Counted from the stretch's first letter, positions 31,577 to 41,118 are shown. The stretch: DNA of 43,176 nt from Paracoccaceae bacterium (GCA_013373325.1 JABXIA010000198.1:1-43176), one strand, 5' to 3'. Numbers and translations are program-made. The notes: generated from the letters alone by a model not told the origin.

Positions 31577-31777
31577 TCTTGCGCGCTCCTGCTGAAAATC
31601 TCTTGGTTCTTGACACCAGAGGTATCCTGCAGAGCGGCAGTTGGAAAGACCCGGCTGCACGGGCCAAAGCCTGCGGTCCGCCGCCGATTGCCCCCGCGGG
31701 CGAGAATGCAGTTTTCCCCGCCAATCAAATCCACTAAGGTCCGCCAAAACAACAATGGCAAGATCTGGGGGGATCGG

Positions 31778-32905
31778 GTGTCACGCTACGACAGATATGT
31801 GCTGTCACAGTATCTGCTCTTCTTCGGCTTCTTTGCCCTGATTCTGGTGGCCGTCTTCTGGGTGAACCGGGCCGTTGTGCTGTTCGATACGCTGATCGGC
31901 AACGGGCAGTCCGCACTGGTGTTTCTGGAATTTACCGCGCTTACGCTGCCGAACCTGATCCGCATGGTGCTGCCGATTGCCGCCTTCGGCGCTGCGGTCT
32001 GGGTGACCAACCGGCTGAACAGCGAAAGCGAGCTGACCGTGCTGCGCGCCACCGGTACCAGCCCTTGGCAAATGGCCCGCCCGGCGCTGGTTTTCGGCAT
32101 TATCACAGCCCTGATGATGTCGGCGCTGACGCACTATCTGCTGCCGGCCTCGATCAGCCAGCTGGAGTTGCGTGAAAGCGAAGTCTCGCGAAACATCACC
32201 GCCAAACTGCTTAGCGAAGGCGATTTCCTGCATCCCGCCGCAGGTGTAACTTTTTATATCCGGCAGATTGACCCGGACGGGACCCTCCAGGACGTGTTCC
32301 TGTCGGACCGCCGCGACCCGGAAGTGACCGTCACCTACACCGGGAACCGCGCCTTTCTCGTGCGGGACGGCGAAAGCGCGCATCTGATCATGGTAGAAGG
32401 CATGGCGCAGCGGCTCGAGAACAAGTCACAACGCCTCTCTACCACATTCTTTACTGATTTCTCTTATGATATCAGCTCCCTGGCCCGCCAGGCTGAGAAC
32501 CCGGCCCGAAACATCCGTGCTATTCCCAGCCGAGAGCTGATGAACAGCACAGCAGCCGTCACCCGAAGCGACGGTTACTCCGCTGGCGCCCAGGCCGAAG
32601 AGCTGCACCTGCGCTTTGCCCGGGCATTGATCTGCATTGCCGTAACGCTGATAGGCTTTTCCGCATTGATGCTGGGCACGTTCTCGCGCTTTGGCGTCTG
32701 GCGGCAGGCGATGCTGGCCTTTGTCATCCTGATCTTTGTTGAAGGCCTGCGTGGCGTGGTTTCCGAACCCGTTCTCAAAAACCCCGACCTGTGGCCCCTG
32801 ATCTACCTTCCCACCCTGCTGGGCTTGGCGGTGGCACTGGTCTTCCTGATCCTGTCCGCCCGCCCCAAACGGATCCGGACAATGGCAGCGGAGACCACGG
32901 CATGA
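31778..32905 (+). CDS. lptF: LPS export ABC transporter permease LptF
   Basis: The start is a GTG at 31778, preceded by GGGGGGATCG, giving 375 residues, the family length. The frame is open far upstream, but that part overlaps pepA on the other strand. The N terminus SRYDRYVLSQYLLFFGFFALIL is the usual LptF opening. Membrane helices lie at both ends with a periplasmic beta-jellyroll of about 150 residues between them (ISQLELRESEVSRNITAKLL onward). LptF and LptG with the LptB ATPase extract LPS from the inner membrane. Its TGA overlaps the lptG start. Confidence 0.95.
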   Translation: MSRYDRYVLSQYLLFFGFFALILVAVFWVNRAVVLFDTLIGNGQSALVFLEFTALTLPNLIRMVLPIAAFGAAVWVTNRLNSESELTVLRATGTSPWQMARPALVFGIITALMMSALTHYLLPASISQLELRESEVSRNITAKLLSEGDFLHPAAGVTFYIRQIDPDGTLQDVFLSDRRDPEVTVTYTGNRAFLVRDGESAHLIMVEGMAQRLENKSQRLSTTFFTDFSYDISSLARQAENPARNIRAIPSRELMNSTAAVTRSDGYSAGAQAEELHLRFARALICIAVTLIGFSALMLGTFSRFGVWRQAMLAFVILIFVEGLRGVVSEPVLKNPDLWPLIYLPTLLGLAVALVFLILSARPKRIRTMAAETTA

Positions 32906-34005
32906 AACTGGATCTCTACTATGCGCGCCGTTTCACGCAATGGTTTCTGGTGATTATTGCTGTGCTGATGACATTGGTGGTTCTGATCGATCTGAATGAG
33001 CAGATACGCCGGTTTGAATCAGTTGACCTCAGCCTGGCACAGCTGATTGGGCTGACTCTGCTGAACATTCCGGCAGCGCTCAGCGAGTTCCTGCCGCTGA
33101 TCATGATCCTGTCGACCATCGTGCTGTTTGTTGGCCTTGCCCGCAGCAGTGAGCTGGTGGTGACCCGTGCCATCGGCCGGTCGGGCATAAGGGCACTGGC
33201 AGCCCCTGTACTGGTCGCAGCGGCAATCGGCGGACTGGCCGTCACCATGCTCAATCCCATCGCGGCGGCGACAGCCAACCGCTACCAGGATCTGGCAGAA
33301 ACCTATCAAAACGGCGGCCCCTCTGCCTTGTCGCTGAGCGGTGAGGGCCTGTGGCTGCGCCAGGGCGGCGCCCGCGGCCAATCAGTCATTCACGCCAAGG
33401 GGTACAGCGGCGATGCCGCTGACATCACCCTGATTGGCGTTTCGATTCATGCCTACACAAATGCAGGCGGCCCGGTGCGCCGCATAACCGCCGAGACGGC
33501 GCGGCTGGAAGGCAATCATTGGATTCTGACCAATGCAAAGGCCTGGCCGCTGACAGCCGGTATCAACCCCGAAACCGGTGCTGCCCGGCATGAGGAGCTG
33601 CAGCTGCCGACCACGCTGACCACAGACCGCATCCGCGGCACACTGGGCACTGCAAGCGGCATCTCGATTTATGACCTGCCTTCCACCATCCGCGAACTGT
33701 CAGCCGCCGGTTTCACCACCAAGCGCTACGAAGTCCGGCTGCAGGCGGAACTGGCCCGCCCCCTGTTCCTGACCGCCATGGTTCTGGTCGGTGCATCCTT
33801 CACCATGCGGCACGCCCGCTTTGGCGGCACCGGTCTGGCCGTGCTGATGGCCGTGCTGCTGGGATTCGGGCTTTATTTCATCCGTAATTTCGCGCAGATC
33901 CTTGGCGAGAATGGGCAAATCCCGGTGGCGCTGGCCGCTTGGGCACCGCCTTCTGCCGCGATACTTTTGACTTTGGGACTGCTACTCCATGCCGAAGACG
34001 GGTAA
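32902..34005 (+). CDS. lptG: LPS export ABC transporter permease LptG
   Basis: This 367-residue protein starts with KLDLYYARRFTQWFLVIIAVLMTLVVLIDLNEQ, the LptG opening. It has the same layout as LptF: paired membrane helices, a periplasmic domain (about 110-270) and terminal helices. The ATG overlaps the lptF stop by four bases, and its own 3' end overlaps lptD by 17 bases, so the set is tightly coupled. It forms the permease pair with LptF and hands LPS to the LptC-LptA bridge. lptA, lptB and lptC are not in the window. Confidence 0.95.
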   Translation: MKLDLYYARRFTQWFLVIIAVLMTLVVLIDLNEQIRRFESVDLSLAQLIGLTLLNIPAALSEFLPLIMILSTIVLFVGLARSSELVVTRAIGRSGIRALAAPVLVAAAIGGLAVTMLNPIAAATANRYQDLAETYQNGGPSALSLSGEGLWLRQGGARGQSVIHAKGYSGDAADITLIGVSIHAYTNAGGPVRRITAETARLEGNHWILTNAKAWPLTAGINPETGAARHEELQLPTTLTTDRIRGTLGTASGISIYDLPSTIRELSAAGFTTKRYEVRLQAELARPLFLTAMVLVGASFTMRHARFGGTGLAVLMAVLLGFGLYFIRNFAQILGENGQIPVALAAWAPPSAAILLTLGLLLHAEDG

Positions 34006-36178
34006 CCTGCGCCGGGCGCTGCTTCTTTCCGCCGTGCTGCCCTGGCTGGCGCTGTCTGCTCCTGCTCCTCAGGCACAGACTGCCGCGCCCCCGGATCAGG
34101 CACAGCCCGCAATGCTCGTCGCCGATCAGGTGTTCATCACCGCAGACCGGACACTTGTGGCAGAAGGCAATGTCGAAGCTTTCCAAGGCGACATACGCCT
34201 GCGCGCGCAGAAAATCACCTTTGACCAAGGCACAGGCACCCTGCTTATCGAGGGCCCGATCCGTATCGACCAGAACGGTGATATCACCATTCTGGCCAAC
34301 GCAGCGGAAATGGACAGCAGCCTGCGCAACGGACTGCTCAACGGCGCCCGCATGGTGTTGCAGCAGCAGCTTCAGCTCGCCTCGCTGCAGATGACACGGG
34401 TCAGCGGCCGCTATACCCAGCTTTACAAGACCGCTGTGTCCTCGTGCCATGTCTGCGAAGACGGGCGCCCCCCGCTCTGGCAGATCCGCGCCGAGCGCGT
34501 CACCCACGATCAGCAGGAACGCCAGCTTTACTTTGAAAACGCGCAGCTGCGGGTACTGGATGTGCCGGTATTCTACTTTCCGGCGTTCCGCCTGCCGGAT
34601 CCCTCGCTGGAGAGGACCAGCGGCTTTCTGATCCCGTCCGTGCGCTCAACGTCGAACCTCGGCACCGGGGTCAAGGTTCCCTATTTCTTCACCCTTGGCC
34701 CGCACAAGGATTTGACGATCGCGCCCTACGTCTCATCAAGCACCCGGACACTGGACCTGCGCTACCGGCAGGCGTTCCGGCGCGGCCGGATCGAATTCAA
34801 CGGCGCCTATACCCGAGACGATCTCTATCCGGACCAGGACCGTGGCTACATCTTCGGAAAAGGCCGGTTCGAGTTGCCTAGAAACTACCGCTTCACTTTT
34901 GATTTGCGGGCGGTTTCGGACGATGCCTATCTCGCGGATTACGGCCTGCCCGACACTGACCGCCTGCGTTCCAGGCTGGAGCTGTCACGGATCCGCCGGG
35001 ACAGCTTGCTCCGCACATCACTGACCCACTACAAGACGCTCCGTTCCGACGAAGACCCTGACGAAATCCCCTCCGGCATTGCCGAAGCACTTTTTCAGAA
35101 ACGCTATTTCCCAAGCCTCACGGGCGGCGAAGTCCGGCTTACGCTTCAGGGAAACGGGCGCTACCGGCGCTCAACAAACCCGGGCGACGGCCTGAGCGAG
35201 GACTCCGCCACCGGCCGTGACCTCGTCCGCCTGACCGCAGACCTGAGCTGGCTCCGCACCTGGAATCTAGGTTACGGGCTCCTGGCGGAGGCAGAGCTGG
35301 GCGCTGCGGCGGATACCTCCAGGGCGTATGATGACGCCTATTTCACTGATGAAGTAACCCGTCTGACGCCCCGCGGCTCTATGACTTTCCGCCTGCCGAT
35401 GACCCGCCGTGAAGCCAATGGCGCCACCCAGTACCTGGAGCCGATCCTGCAGCTGGGCTGGCGCAACGAAGGCAGTGGTGATGTGGTCAGCGAAGAAAGC
35501 AGGTTCGTCGAATTCGATCAGGGCAATCTTTTGTCACTGTCCCGTTTCCCTGCAACCGATGCCCGCGAGGACGGGTTTACTCTGGTTTATGGTGCCAATT
35601 GGGCGCGCTACTCGCCACAGGGCTGGCAGGCCTACGCAACAATTGGCCAGGTGCTGCGCAGCAAGGAGGACACCCGGTTCACCAAAAGCTCGGGGCTTGG
35701 CGGCACTTCGTCGGATCTTCTGCTGGCCGGCCAGATCAAGTTTGGCGACGGTCTGGCGATCTCCACCCGTGGCCTGCTGAACGGTTCGCTGAACTTTTCC
35801 AAGGCCGAAGTCCGCGGCGAATGGCACACAAAGCGTTCCAGCCTATCCGGCACATACCTGTGGCTTGGCACTGATCCCGTCGAGGAACGGTCAGAGGAAA
35901 GCTCCGAAATCTGGGTCGATGGGCGCTACGACATCAACCCCAGCTGGTCTGCCAGCGCCCGGCTGCGCTACGATATCTCCGACGCCCGGGCCACACGGGC
36001 AGGCCTGGGTCTGGCCTATCAGAATGAATGCGTAACGGTCGACCTTTCGGTCAACCGCCGCTATACCTCAACAACAAGTGTTGAGCCGACAACGGATTTC
36101 GGCTTTACCATCTCCCTCAGCGGTTTTTCCGTAAAGAGCGGCAACAAACAGTACAGGCGGTCATGCAGCAAGACGTGA
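33989..36178 (+). CDS. lptD: LPS assembly outer-membrane protein LptD
   Basis: This 729-residue protein has a Sec signal peptide (LLLSAVLPWLALSAPAPQAQ), an LptA-like jellyroll (about 40-150) and a large C-terminal beta-barrel ending in aromatic and basic residues. It has four cysteines: C153 and C156 in SSCHVCEDG, C681 in YQNECVTV and C726 near the C terminus. This parallels the two inter-domain disulfides of E. coli LptD. With LptE it inserts LPS into the outer leaflet. It overlaps lptG by 17 bases and surA by 16. Confidence 0.96.
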   Translation: MPKTGNLRRALLLSAVLPWLALSAPAPQAQTAAPPDQAQPAMLVADQVFITADRTLVAEGNVEAFQGDIRLRAQKITFDQGTGTLLIEGPIRIDQNGDITILANAAEMDSSLRNGLLNGARMVLQQQLQLASLQMTRVSGRYTQLYKTAVSSCHVCEDGRPPLWQIRAERVTHDQQERQLYFENAQLRVLDVPVFYFPAFRLPDPSLERTSGFLIPSVRSTSNLGTGVKVPYFFTLGPHKDLTIAPYVSSSTRTLDLRYRQAFRRGRIEFNGAYTRDDLYPDQDRGYIFGKGRFELPRNYRFTFDLRAVSDDAYLADYGLPDTDRLRSRLELSRIRRDSLLRTSLTHYKTLRSDEDPDEIPSGIAEALFQKRYFPSLTGGEVRLTLQGNGRYRRSTNPGDGLSEDSATGRDLVRLTADLSWLRTWNLGYGLLAEAELGAAADTSRAYDDAYFTDEVTRLTPRGSMTFRLPMTRREANGATQYLEPILQLGWRNEGSGDVVSEESRFVEFDQGNLLSLSRFPATDAREDGFTLVYGANWARYSPQGWQAYATIGQVLRSKEDTRFTKSSGLGGTSSDLLLAGQIKFGDGLAISTRGLLNGSLNFSKAEVRGEWHTKRSSLSGTYLWLGTDPVEERSEESSEIWVDGRYDINPSWSASARLRYDISDARATRAGLGLAYQNECVTVDLSVNRRYTSTTSVEPTTDFGFTISLSGFSVKSGNKQYRRSCSKT

Positions 36179-37422
36179 AATCCCGGTTCCCGGCTCCCTT
36201 CCTTTCCCGTGCCCTCAAGTCCGCAGCCGCGCTGGCGCTGGTGGCAGGTCTCTCTCTGACCGCCCTGCCGGCCGGGGCACAGAATCTTTTCGCGCCCGCA
36301 ATCACAGTCAATGACGAGGTGATCACCCGGTATGAACTGGAGCAGCGTGCCCGCTTTCAGGCCGCGCTGAGGGTTCCAGGCGACCCGCTGGAAACCGCAC
36401 GCGAGGAGCTGATCAATGACCGGCTCAAGCTTCAAGTGCTGCAACAGGCCGGTATTGAACTGTCCGATGAGGATATTTCCGCCGGCATGGAAGAAATGGC
36501 GGGCCGCGCCAACCTGTCGCTGAGCGAATTCCTGACAGCCCTGCAGCAGCAGGGCGTCGCTCCGCAGACCTTGCGCGATTTCACCAGGGTCGGCCTGGGC
36601 TGGCGCGAATACACCCGCGCCCGTTTCCTGTCCCAGGCGCGCCCGACCCCGGCAGAAATTGACCGCGCTATGGGATCTGCAGGCACCGGCAGCGTCCAGG
36701 TGCTGCTGAGTGAGTTCATCGTTCCCATCAACGATCAGAATGCAGCCCAGGTTGAAGAGTTGATTGAGCAAGTGTCCAGGCTCAAAGGCTATGACAGTTT
36801 TGCCGCCGCTGCGACCCAGTATTCTGCTGCCGCCAGCCGCAATGAGGGCGGCCGCCTGCCCTGGATGCCTCTGACCAAACTGCCGCCGCAGTTGCAGGAA
36901 ATCGTGCTGGCGCTGAAACCCGGCGAAATTTCCGAACCGCTGCCGCTGCAAAACGCCGTAGCCCTCTTTCAGATGCGCGGTGTGCGCGAGGTTGAGGGCG
37001 CGGCACCGCGCTACACCGCAATCGAATACGCCACCTATTTCGTCCCCGGCGGGCCCACGCCTGAAGGGCTGGCCGCAGTGCAGAAGGTTGTAAACAGCGT
37101 CGACACCTGCGAGGACTTCTACGGCCTCGCTCAAGGTCAGGACCCGTCGGTACTGGACATCCAAAGCCTGCCGCCCGCGGACATTCCCCGCGACATCGCG
37201 CTGGAACTGGCCAAGCTCGATCCGAATGAAACCTCCACGGCGCTGACACGCAACAACGGCCAGACTGCAGTGGTCTTGATGCTCTGCGGCCGCACTGCCG
37301 ACCTCGGCGAGGGCGCCAACCGCGAAACCGTGGCCAATGCGCTTGTGGCGCAGCGGATGACATCGCTGACGGACAGCTTCCTGGAACAGCTGCGCGCCGA
37401 CGCCCGGATCGACATCAAATGA
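36163..37422 (+). CDS. surA: SurA-like periplasmic peptidyl-prolyl isomerase / chaperone
   Basis: This 419-residue protein has a signal peptide (AAALALVAGLSLTALPAGAQ) and the SurA N domain (AITVNDEVITRYELEQRARFQAAL). It has one parvulin-type domain (about 170-290; QVLLSEFIVPI and QYSAAASRNEGGRLPWMPL), where E. coli SurA has two. It escorts outer-membrane proteins, including LptD, to the assembly machinery, so its place right after lptD makes sense. It overlaps lptD at its start and pdxA at its stop. Confidence 0.92.
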   Translation: MQQDVKSRFPAPFLSRALKSAAALALVAGLSLTALPAGAQNLFAPAITVNDEVITRYELEQRARFQAALRVPGDPLETAREELINDRLKLQVLQQAGIELSDEDISAGMEEMAGRANLSLSEFLTALQQQGVAPQTLRDFTRVGLGWREYTRARFLSQARPTPAEIDRAMGSAGTGSVQVLLSEFIVPINDQNAAQVEELIEQVSRLKGYDSFAAAATQYSAAASRNEGGRLPWMPLTKLPPQLQEIVLALKPGEISEPLPLQNAVALFQMRGVREVEGAAPRYTAIEYATYFVPGGPTPEGLAAVQKVVNSVDTCEDFYGLAQGQDPSVLDIQSLPPADIPRDIALELAKLDPNETSTALTRNNGQTAVVLMLCGRTADLGEGANRETVANALVAQRMTSLTDSFLEQLRADARIDIK

Positions 37423-38390
37423 CCCGCTCCGGGCCCATTGCCCTCAGTTGCGGTGAACCCGCAGGCATCGGTCCGGAAATCGCCGTCAAGGCATGGGAGA
37501 CACTGCGCGACGGATGCCCGTTCTTCTGGATCGGCGATCCGCGGCATCTGCCGTCAGGCACACCTGTAAGCGAGATTTCATCTCCCGCTGAGGCTTCCGC
37601 AGCCTGTGCAAGCAGCTTTCCGGTCCTGCCGCTTGCCTTCGGCGGCGATGCTGCCAAAGGAACGGCCGATCCGGCCAACGCTTCAGGCGTGATCCAATCC
37701 GTTGAAACCGCGGTAAAACTGGTCCAGGCAGGCGAGGCCTCCGCTGTCTGCACAGCCCCCATTCACAAGAAGGCACTGATCGACGGCGCGGGCTTTGCCT
37801 ATCCCGGCCATACCGAATTTCTCGCTGCGCTGGCGGGCCGCGACCGGGTTGTTATGATGCTGGCCAGCGAACAGCTACGTGTGGTGCCTGCCACCATCCA
37901 CATCGCCCTGTCAGACGTGCCTGCAGCGCTGACACTGGAAGGCTTGCGCGAAACCATAGAAATCACCGCTGCGGGCCTGCAAAGCCAGTTCGGCATTACC
38001 GCACCGCGCATCGCGGTTGCAGGCCTCAACCCGCATGCCGGCGAAGGCGGCGCAATGGGCCGCGAAGAACTCGATTGGATCAATACCCTGGTTGCTCAGA
38101 TGCAGGCGGAAGGCCTGAATGTGACCGGCCCCCACCCTGCTGACACCCTGTTCCACGCCGCCGCCCGCGCCCGCTATGACGCGGCTGTCTGTATGTATCA
38201 TGACCAGGCACTGATCCCGATCAAAACGCTCGATTTCGACCGCGGCGTCAATGTTACCCTGGGCCTGCCCTTCATCCGCACCTCTCCGGATCACGGCACC
38301 GCCTTCGACATCGCGGGCACCGGACAGGCCAATCCCTCCAGCCTGATCGAGGCGCTAAAGCTGGCCCAGGCCATGGCCGCCAGCACTTGA
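37419..38390 (+). CDS. pdxA: 4-hydroxythreonine-4-phosphate dehydrogenase
   Basis: This 323-residue protein has ALSCGEPAGIGPEIAVKA at the N terminus, the metal-binding histidine in FAYPGHTEFLA, and GLNPHAGEGGAMGREE and MYHDQALIPIKTLDFDRGVNVTLGLPFIRTSPDHGTAFDIAG. It oxidises 4-phosphohydroxythreonine to give the ketone that PdxJ joins with deoxyxylulose 5-phosphate in pyridoxal phosphate synthesis. The ATG overlaps the surA stop (ATGA). The order surA-pdxA-rsmA is conserved in many proteobacteria. Confidence 0.97.
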   Translation: MTRSGPIALSCGEPAGIGPEIAVKAWETLRDGCPFFWIGDPRHLPSGTPVSEISSPAEASAACASSFPVLPLAFGGDAAKGTADPANASGVIQSVETAVKLVQAGEASAVCTAPIHKKALIDGAGFAYPGHTEFLAALAGRDRVVMMLASEQLRVVPATIHIALSDVPAALTLEGLRETIEITAAGLQSQFGITAPRIAVAGLNPHAGEGGAMGREELDWINTLVAQMQAEGLNVTGPHPADTLFHAAARARYDAAVCMYHDQALIPIKTLDFDRGVNVTLGLPFIRTSPDHGTAFDIAGTGQANPSSLIEALKLAQAMAAST

Positions 38391-38419
38391 TTCTTCCTTG
38401 GGCGGGAAATATCCCCGCC
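38391..38419 (+). repeat. Dispersed post-gene element, possible copy C, with hairpin
   Basis: Immediately after the pdxA stop, TTCTTCCTTGGGCGGGAAAT is a looser relative of the elements at 31-51 and 5868-5893. It contains arms GGCGGG (38401-38406) and CCCGCC (38414-38419). It may end or attenuate transcription between pdxA and rsmA. Confidence 0.35.
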
Positions 38420-38474
38420 GCAGGCAAGAAAATTCCGGCGCCCCGCCCGCGCCTTGTCCCAGGGTCCAGATGAT

Positions 38475-39317
38475 ATGAGCGCCATAGACAGTCTTCCCCC
38501 TTTGCGCGAAGTGATCGCAACGCATCAGCTGTCCGCCCGCAAATCGCTGGGCCAGAACTTTCTCCTGGATCTGAACCTCACCGCCAAGATCGCGCGGCAG
38601 GCCGGCGACCTTAGCGGCTGCGACGTGCTGGAAATCGGCCCCGGCCCCGGCGGCCTTACCCGCGGCCTGCTGGCTGAGGGCGCCCGCCGCGTGCTGGCTG
38701 TGGAAAAGGACCAGCGCTGCCTGCCTGCGTTGCAGGAGATTGCCGACGCCTACCCGGGCCGCTTCGAAGTGATCAACGGCGACGCGCTGGAGATCGACCC
38801 GCTGGCCCATCTGACCCCGCCAATCCGCATCGCCGCCAACCTGCCCTACAACGTCGGCACCGAACTCTTGGTGCGCTGGCTCACCCCCAAGGAATGGCCG
38901 CCGTTCTGGCAGAGCCTCACCCTGATGTTCCAGCGCGAGGTGGCAGAGCGCATCGTTGCCCAGCCCGGCTCCAAGGCCTATGGCCGCCTGGCAATCCTGG
39001 CGCAGTGGCGGGCGGATGCGCGTATCGTGCTGTCGCTGCCGCCAGGTGCCTTCACCCCGCCGCCCAAGGTCTCCAGCGCCGTGGTGCACCTGGACGCCCT
39101 GCCCGCCCCTCGGTTCGAGGCCGATGCCGCCATCCTTTCCCGCGTCGTCGCTGCCGCCTTCAACCAGCGCCGCAAGATGCTGCGCGCCTCGCTCAAAGGG
39201 ATTTCGCCTGATATCGAGACGCATCTGACCGCGGCGGGAATCCCGCCGACCGAACGCGCCGAACAGGTAAGCCTCGAAGCTTTCTGCGCGCTCGCACGCG
39301 AAGTCGCCAAGACCTGA
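38475..39317 (+). CDS. rsmA: 16S rRNA dimethyladenosine transferase
   Basis: The chosen ATG at 38475 gives 280 residues. Upstream in-frame starts would only add a few residues. Motifs are [13 protein letters not shown], the SAM-binding [14 protein letters not shown], and the catalytic [13 protein letters not shown]-terminal RNA-binding domain has [17 protein letters not shown]. The enzyme dimethylates two adjacent adenines near the 3' end of 16S rRNA during small-subunit maturation, and its loss gives kasugamycin resistance. It follows pdxA after an 84-base gap. Confidence 0.96.
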   Translation: MSAIDSLPPLREVIATHQLSARKSLGQNFLLDLNLTAKIARQAGDLSGCDVLEIGPGPGGLTRGLLAEGARRVLAVEKDQRCLPALQEIADAYPGRFEVINGDALEIDPLAHLTPPIRIAANLPYNVGTELLVRWLTPKEWPPFWQSLTLMFQREVAERIVAQPGSKAYGRLAILAQWRADARIVLSLPPGAFTPPPKVSSAVVHLDALPAPRFEADAAILSRVVAAAFNQRRKMLRASLKGISPDIETHLTAAGIPPTERAEQVSLEAFCALAREVAKT

Positions 39318-39356
39318 CCAACCTTATCCGTTACATTGCCGGAGCCCGATTTTCAG

Positions 39357-40136
39357 ATGACCCTTGCCGTAGCTGCGCGTCCGACCCTTCTGTCCGTGAA
39401 TGTCAACGCCGTTGCCTACCTGCGTAACCGGCGCGACGTGCCTTGGCCGAACCTGATCGACATTTCCCGCGCAATCCTGCAGGCCGGCGCCCACGGTATC
39501 ACCGTGCACCCGCGCCCGGATGAACGCCACATCCGCTTTTCCGACCTGCCTGCCCTGTCCCGCCTGATTGCCGAGGAGTTCCCTCAGACCGAATTCAACA
39601 TCGAGGGCTACCCGACCCGCCATTTCATCGACCTTGTGCTGGAGAACAAGCCGCATCAGGTGACACTGGTGCCCGACACGCCGGAACAGTCCACCTCCGA
39701 CCACGGCTGGGATTTTGCCGCCGATGGCGAGATGCTCCTGCCCATCGCTGAGGAGTTCAAGGCGGTCGGCATACGGGTCTCTTACTTCGTGGACACCAAT
39801 CCGAACGACCCGGTAATGGCGTTGCAAGCTGGTGCCGACCGGATCGAATTCTACACCGGCCCCTATGCTGACCAGACAGATCCTGATGCAACCGCGCGTG
39901 AACTGGACAAGATCCGCCAGACGGCGGACGCCGCCCGCGCGCTCGGCAATCCGCGCGCCGGCCTGATGATGAATGCAGGCCACGACCTGACCGTCGAAAA
40001 TCTGCCTGGCCTGCGCCAGGCTATTCCCGATCTGGCCGAGGTCTCCATCGGCCACGGCCTGACATCGGATGCCCTGATGCTGGGCTTCCCCGAAGCCGTA
40101 CGCCGCTACCTGAGGGTGCTGGGTCACGACGCTTGA
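39357..40136 (+). CDS. pdxJ: Pyridoxine 5'-phosphate synthase, divergent PdxJ
   Basis: The chosen ATG at 39357 gives 259 residues; an upstream TTG at 39336 is possible. The core fits PdxJ: LSVNVNAVAYLRNRR, GAHGITVHPRPDERHIRFSD, FNIEGYPTRHFIDLVL, VTLVPDTPEQSTSDHGWDF and MNAGHDLTVENLPGL. PdxJ condenses 1-deoxyxylulose 5-phosphate with aminoacetone phosphate to pyridoxine 5'-phosphate, the step after PdxA. The loop sequences HPRPDERHIR and NIEGYP are closer to the form I remember from Bacteroidetes than to the usual alphaproteobacterial type. A second, canonical pdxJ elsewhere in the genome is therefore possible. Confidence 0.85.
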   Translation: MTLAVAARPTLLSVNVNAVAYLRNRRDVPWPNLIDISRAILQAGAHGITVHPRPDERHIRFSDLPALSRLIAEEFPQTEFNIEGYPTRHFIDLVLENKPHQVTLVPDTPEQSTSDHGWDFAADGEMLLPIAEEFKAVGIRVSYFVDTNPNDPVMALQAGADRIEFYTGPYADQTDPDATARELDKIRQTADAARALGNPRAGLMMNAGHDLTVENLPGLRQAIPDLAEVSIGHGLTSDALMLGFPEAVRRYLRVLGHDA

Positions 40137-40157
40137 ACAGCCAGCCGGAAATTCCGC

Positions 40158-40200
40158 AAAAGAAAACCCCCGAAGCCTTCAGCTTCGGGGGTTTTCTTTT
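40158..40200. terminator. Strong bidirectional terminator between pdxJ and the DUF4167 gene
   Basis: A perfect 19-bp stem (40158-40176 with 40182-40200) is built on CCCCCGAAGC and GCTTCGGGGG, with A-rich and T-rich ends and a 5-base loop. It separates two convergent genes. Confidence 0.95.
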
Positions 40201-40215
40201 CTCACCGCAGCCTGA

Positions 40216-40893
40216 TTACTCGGCAGCTTCCGCCGGGCCATCTTCTGCCTTCGGCTTGGGCTTGGCGCGCGGGCGGCTTGGTTTCTTCGGTGCCGGGGCG
40301 TCACCGCCCTCGCTTGCAGCCTCGCCGCCCTCAGCCTTAGCTGCGGGCTTGCGGGTGCGGGGCTTGCGCGCCGGGGCTTTCTTCGGCGCAGCGTCATCGC
40401 CGCTCTCCGCCGGAGCTGCGCTCTGGCTTTCCGGCGTCTCAACCAGGCCGCTGTCCTGCCCGTTGCCATTGTCGCCGCGCGGGTCGATTACCTCGGGCTG
40501 CGGCGTGCTTGCCGGGTCACTGTCAGCAGGTGCTGTGACCGCTGCCTCGCGCTCCTGACGCTCCAGCCGCTCCGCCCGCTCGCGGTCGCGCTCGGCCTGG
40601 CGCTCGCGGTTCTGGCGCTCCTGCTCTTCTCGGCGTGCCTCGATCTCGCGCTGCGCCTCGTTCAGCATCCGCAGGTAATGCTCTGCGTGCTGCTGGAAAT
40701 TCTCGGCCGCAACCCGGTCATTGCTCAGCTGCGCGTCGCGGGCCAGCTGGTTGTATTTGTCAATGATCTGCTGCGGGGTTCCGCGCACCTTGCCTTCGGG
40801 ACCGGAGCTGTCGAACACCCGGTTGACCACATTGGCGCCATTGGGGCGATTTCGGTTCGACTTGGAGCGGGAACGTGATTTGGACGATCTCAT
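40216..40893 (-). CDS. DUF4167 domain protein
   Basis: This 225-residue protein has a basic start (RSSKSRSRSKSNRNRPNG) and then the DUF4167 core at about residues 24-80: RVFDSSGPEGKVRGTPQQIIDKYNQLARDAQLSNDRVAAENFQQHAEHYLRML. After it come a charged coiled-coil (about 80-115) and a long disordered tail of Pro, Ala, Lys and Glu. Basic, disordered ends suggest nucleic-acid or ribosome contact, but no function is established. It is conserved in alphaproteobacteria and often lies beside prmC and prfA, as here. Confidence 0.88.
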   Translation of the reverse strand: MRSSKSRSRSKSNRNRPNGANVVNRVFDSSGPEGKVRGTPQQIIDKYNQLARDAQLSNDRVAAENFQQHAEHYLRMLNEAQREIEARREEQERQNRERQAERDRERAERLERQEREAAVTAPADSDPASTPQPEVIDPRGDNGNGQDSGLVETPESQSAAPAESGDDAAPKKAPARKPRTRKPAAKAEGGEAASEGGDAPAPKKPSRPRAKPKPKAEDGPAEAAE

Positions 40894-41094
40894 ATGCCTA
40901 TCATAAGCCTTGAGTTAATGCGCCGTTGACCCTATGCAGCGCGCCTCAGCGCCGGATCGTTAGCTTTTTTGGGCTTGATGCCGCGGGAATGCTTGAAAAG
41001 CGTTCACCTCTGTACGGCTCATCTTGAGTAACCATGTTCCGGAGCCCCACACAAGGGGGCCTTAAGGTTTTTCTGTGTTTTTTCGCCCGAATAT

Positions 41095-41118
41095 GCGGAT
41101 TTTCGCGTTAAAATCCGC
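41095..41118 (-). terminator. Hairpin overlapping the prmC stop codon
   Basis: GCGGATTTT (41095-41103) pairs with AAAATCCGC (41110-41118). The right arm includes part of the prmC stop codon, and the T-tract on the minus strand is poor. It is a candidate terminator for prfA-prmC. Confidence 0.45.

Noticed and set aside
31166-31777. Long upstream extension of lptF
   Set aside because: It overlaps pepA on the opposite strand. The GTG at 31778 with a G-rich ribosome site gives the normal LptF length.
38070-38090. FNR-like string CGATTGGATCAA in pdxA
   Set aside because: It lies inside a conserved coding region and matches only one half of the consensus.
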